From: Bacteroidia bacterium
Lineage (GTDB): Bacteria > Bacteroidota > Bacteroidia > NS11-12g > UBA955
DNA length: 9,697 nt
Direction: 5' to 3'
Assembly (NCBI GenBank): GCA_020848595.1
Contig: JADLHV010000180.1
Span: forward strand, 1 to 9,697
Part shown: positions 7,597 through 9,697 of the stretch, in pieces
Layout: each line of letters begins with the position of its first letter
Numbering within the stretch: the first letter of the stretch is position 1
Position numbers and translations under genes: made by a program
The notes under the pieces: model-generated
The model's input: only the letters and a program-made list of their open reading frames with translations
Database searches by the model: none
What the model was told of the DNA's origin: nothing

Positions 7597-8951
7597 TAGT
7601 TACGCTTCAGATTGTACTTGTCTATTTTATTGTATAAATGACTCCGCTGTATATCTATTTCTACAGCTGTTTTGGCTACGTTCCAACTGTTCTTCTTTAG
7701 TTTTGCTTCTAAAAATATTGTCTCCGCGTAATCTTTGAAATCCTGAAATTTATCAAATTTATCAATTAATACACTCTGTGTCTTAGAAACTGGGGTAGAT
7801 GGATTGCTATAGGCTATAACATCTTCTACGGTTATCTTGGCATCTGATAATATGACTAAACGCTCTATAACGTTCCTTAATTCTCTAATATTTCCTGTCC
7901 AATTAACATTCTTTAGTTCGTCTAACGCTCCCGGCGCAAATGATTTTCTAACGCCATTGTCTTCGCAAATCTCTTTTAGAAATTTATCTGCTATTACTGG
8001 AATATCTTCTATTCTCTCATTTAATGTTGGTACATGTATAACTATAACACTTAAACGATGATATAAATCCATTCTGAAATTCCCTTTCTCTATCTCTTCT
8101 GGTAAATTCTTATTTGTTGCTGCTAAAATGCGTACATCGACATTTATTCCTTTGTCACCGCCAACTCTTTGCAAAACACCTTCTTGTATTACTCTTAACA
8201 CTTTTGCTTGGGCCGATAAACTCATGTCTCCTATTTCATCTAAAAACAAAGTGCCTCCATTAGCTTGTTCAAATTTACCTATTCGCTGCTTTATTGCAGT
8301 TGTAAATGACCCTTTCTCATGTCCGAATAACTCACTCTCTATCAATTCACTTGGAATAGCTGCACAATTAACTTCAATTAATGACATGTTAGCTCTATTG
8401 CTCTTCTCATGTATCCATCTGGCAACTAATTCTTTTCCTGTGCCATTCTCTCCTGTAATCAATACGCGGGCATCGGTAGGAGCAACTTTTGTAATCGTCT
8501 CCTTAATTTTTAAAATACTAGGAGTGTCGCCAACTATTTCTCTAGTTTTGGTAACTTTTCTTCTTAATACTTTTGTCTCTACAACTAGATTATTCTTCTC
8601 AACTGCATTGCGAATTGTAATTAGTAACCTATTTAAATCTGGTGGTTTCGAAATAAAATCATAAGCGCCTTTTTTAACCGCTTCTACGGCTATTTCAATC
8701 GTTCCGTGTCCCGATATTAATATAAATGGTATTTCTGGAGAAATTTCGGAAGCCTTGGTCATGACTTCTAATCCATCCATTCCCGGCATTTTGATATCGC
8801 ATAATACTACATCGTATCCGTTTTCTTTGAGCATTTCCAATCCCTTTTTGCCATTTTCTACTATATCTACTTCATAATGCTCTGAAGTTAAAATGTTGTG
8901 AAGGGCGTCTCTGATTGGTTTTTCGTCGTCTATTACTAAGATTCTTGGCAT
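7596..8951 (-). CDS. NtrC-family sigma-54-dependent response regulator (REC-AAA+-Fis HTH)
   Basis: Transcription activator of a two-component system, 451 residues, all three domains complete. The receiver (about 1-120) has acidic pair D8/D9, phospho-acceptor D52 in LCDIKMPGMDG, switch S80 and K102. The AAA+ domain (about 140-370) has Walker A GENGTGKE at 167-174, Walker B GGTLFLDEIGD at 232-242, sensor I AATN at 268-271, arginine-finger candidates R293 and R299, and sensor II WTGNIREL at 351-358. The sigma-54 contact loop reads GSFTTA (214-219) instead of the usual GAFTGA. A Fis-type helix-turn-helix closes the protein (about 420-451). The frame extends to a TTG at 8967-8969, but that codon lies inside the -7 promoter box, so translation must begin at the ATG at 8949-8951 (MPRILVIDDE). 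No histidine kinase gene is adjacent, so its signal and targets are unknown. It is cotranscribed with sua5, overlapping by one base. Confidence 0.95.
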   Translation of the reverse strand: MPRILVIDDEKPIRDALHNILTSEHYEVDIVENGKKGLEMLKENGYDVVLCDIKMPGMDGLEVMTKASEISPEIPFILISGHGTIEIAVEAVKKGAYDFISKPPDLNRLLITIRNAVEKNNLVVETKVLRRKVTKTREIVGDTPSILKIKETITKVAPTDARVLITGENGTGKELVARWIHEKSNRANMSLIEVNCAAIPSELIESELFGHEKGSFTTAIKQRIGKFEQANGGTLFLDEIGDMSLSAQAKVLRVIQEGVLQRVGGDKGINVDVRILAATNKNLPEEIEKGNFRMDLYHRLSVIVIHVPTLNERIEDIPVIADKFLKEICEDNGVRKSFAPGALDELKNVNWTGNIRELRNVIERLVILSDAKITVEDVIAYSNPSTPVSKTQSVLIDKFDKFQDFKDYAETIFLEAKLKKNSWNVAKTAVEIDIQRSHLYNKIDKYNLKRN

Positions 8952-8966
8952 ATTTGAAAGTGTATT

Positions 8967-8996
8967 CAAAATTATACAATTCCAAATCTAAGTCAA
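8967..8996 (-). promoter_or_regulatory. Bacteroidota consensus promoter for the regulator-sua5 operon
   Basis: On the minus strand TTG (8994-8996), exactly 19 nt, then TAATTTTG (8967-8974) reproduce the Bacteroidota primary-sigma consensus TTG-N19-TAnnTTTG with no mismatch. Transcription should begin about 8960-8963, leaving a short leader of roughly 10 nt before the ATG at 8951. It sits in the 66-bp gap after the CHU_C gene, so the regulator need not depend on read-through from that gene. It shows a housekeeping promoter; I see no sigma-54 site (GG-N10-GC type) in this gap. Confidence 0.75.
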
Positions 8997-9017
8997 TTAA
9001 CAAGTTTTATACAGTAT

Positions 9018-9697
9018 TTATCTTATCAATTCAACTACGCCATTGACGTCTTTTACTAATCCAGTTTGATAATTAGTAAACTTGAATACGTAATAATAGG
9101 TGCCGGATGGACACGGATTCGATAAATCGTTGTTTTGACAACCATTCCAATAACCACTAGCAGGATATTCAAAATCATATACGCGCATTCCCCAACGGTT
9201 ATAAATATAGCCAGTTAAATTGTCAAATCCGCTAAACTCTGTTTCAAATAAATCATTAATGGCATCTCCATTATTATCTTTTCCTGGAGTAAATACATTG
9301 GGTATCCTGATAGAACTCGTATCACAATTGACGAATTTTATTATTATCGTGTCACTGAATTTACATAAATTACTGTCGGTTACTGTTAATGATGCCTGTA
9401 CATTATTACTAATTAATACAATTGGTGCTGTACTGCCATTCCACCATTGTAAGGTAGATTTTGGACGAACTATTGGCGATAATTCATAATAACTGCCCAT
9501 ACAAAATTGAGTGTCTTTGCCTAAATCAAATACGGGTTGTGAATTGATTTTAATGAATTTTTCAATTGTATCTGTTTTGCAACCTGTGTTGTTTATATAG
9601 GTAACGGCTAATCGAATACTAAATCCACCCGATTTATTAAAGGATTTTGAAACTGTATCTCCATTCGCAAAACTACCATCTCCAAAAATCCAATGAA
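9018..9697 (-). CDS. PKD-domain protein with type IX secretion / gliding-motility C-terminal domain (CHU_C), N-terminus outside window
   Basis: The frame is open from the right edge (9695) to the TAA at 9018-9020, giving 226 codons including the stop, or 225 residues; the ATG at 9498-9500 is internal. The visible protein starts within a PKD domain (HWIFGDGSFANGD, then SFNKSGGFSIRLAVTY and GCKTDT). An Ig-like segment follows, opening DLGKDTQFCMGS (about 57-125). The C-terminal domain (about 131-225) has IPNVFTPG, a D-x-N-x-D-like acidic loop DNNGDAIND, YIYNRWGMRVYDF, YWNG, PSGTYYYVFKF and ends GVVELIR. This matches the gliding-motility-associated C-terminal domain (TIGR04131/CHU_C), a sorting signal that sends proteins through the type IX system to the surface or medium. 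Cys186 and Cys195 flank a loop in this domain and could form a disulfide. The whole protein is probably large, with repeated PKD/Ig-like domains and an N-terminal signal peptide, but that part is not in the window. Binding target unknown. Confidence 0.9.
   Translation of the reverse strand, partial: HWIFGDGSFANGDTVSKSFNKSGGFSIRLAVTYINNTGCKTDTIEKFIKINSQPVFDLGKDTQFCMGSYYELSPIVRPKSTLQWWNGSTAPIVLISNNVQASLTVTDSNLCKFSDTIIIKFVNCDTSSIRIPNVFTPGKDNNGDAINDLFETEFSGFDNLTGYIYNRWGMRVYDFEYPASGYWNGCQNNDLSNPCPSGTYYYVFKFTNYQTGLVKDVNGVVELIR

Noticed and set aside
8128..8664. 178-residue open frame on the plus strand
   Set aside because: It is antisense to the AAA+ region of the response regulator, whose motifs are complete; the product has no recognisable family.
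9008..9016. Short dyad ATACAGTAT in the CHU_C-regulator gap as a terminator or operator
   Set aside because: Arms of only 4 nt with no GC stem and no T run; expected by chance.
9018..9500. A complete 160-residue gene starting at the ATG at 9500
   Set aside because: The frame stays open to the window edge and encodes a PKD domain upstream, so this ATG is internal to a larger gene.
1..9697. Mobile elements, CRISPR arrays, tRNA or rRNA genes, defence systems
   Set aside because: No transposase or integrase motif, no regularly spaced repeat, no RNA-gene signature; coding density and gene types are those of an ordinary chromosomal region.

Overview
This is an AT-rich stretch of a Bacteroidota chromosome, probably from a Chitinophagales- or Saprospirales-like lineage. 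Four things point there. The last gene encodes a gliding-motility/type IX secretion C-terminal domain. Two promoter elements match the Bacteroidota consensus (TTG-N19-TAnnTTTG, or its TAnnTTTG half). No gene start is preceded by a clear Shine-Dalgarno sequence. The protein variants, including a leucine-type dehydrogenase and a DnaE with an intact PHP domain, also fit this phylum. The lineage call rests on protein resemblance recalled from memory, not on a search.

Layout from left to right. (1) 1-285, plus strand: the 3' end of a DUF1801/YdhG-like gene. (2) 290-3940, minus strand: complete dnaE, the replicative DNA polymerase III alpha subunit, convergent with gene 1 and separated from it by only 4 nt. 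(3) A 117-bp pyrimidine-rich divergent spacer. (4) 4058-5296, plus strand: complete cinA, followed 2 nt after its stop by a hairpin that probably ends transcription from both sides. (5) 5347-6447, minus strand: a leucine/branched-chain amino acid dehydrogenase with a TAnnTTTG promoter element 32 nt upstream of its ATG. (6) 6643-7596, minus strand: a two-domain Sua5-type threonylcarbamoyl-AMP synthase, translationally coupled (TAATG) to (7) 7596-8951, minus strand: an NtrC-family sigma-54 response regulator. (8) 9018-9697, minus strand: the C-terminal part of a PKD/CHU_C protein secreted by the type IX system, which runs off the right edge.

The genes are mostly housekeeping: replication, tRNA t6A modification, pyridine-nucleotide salvage and amino-acid catabolism. 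They do not form one pathway. The only convincing operon is regulator plus sua5, transcribed from a full consensus promoter at 8967-8996. That promoter also shows that the regulator starts at the ATG at 8951, not at an upstream TTG. I found no mobile element, CRISPR array, RNA gene or new multi-gene system. The points most worth a second look are the GSFTTA variant of the regulator's sigma-54 contact loop, the complete PHP metal site in DnaE, and the coupling of the regulator to sua5.
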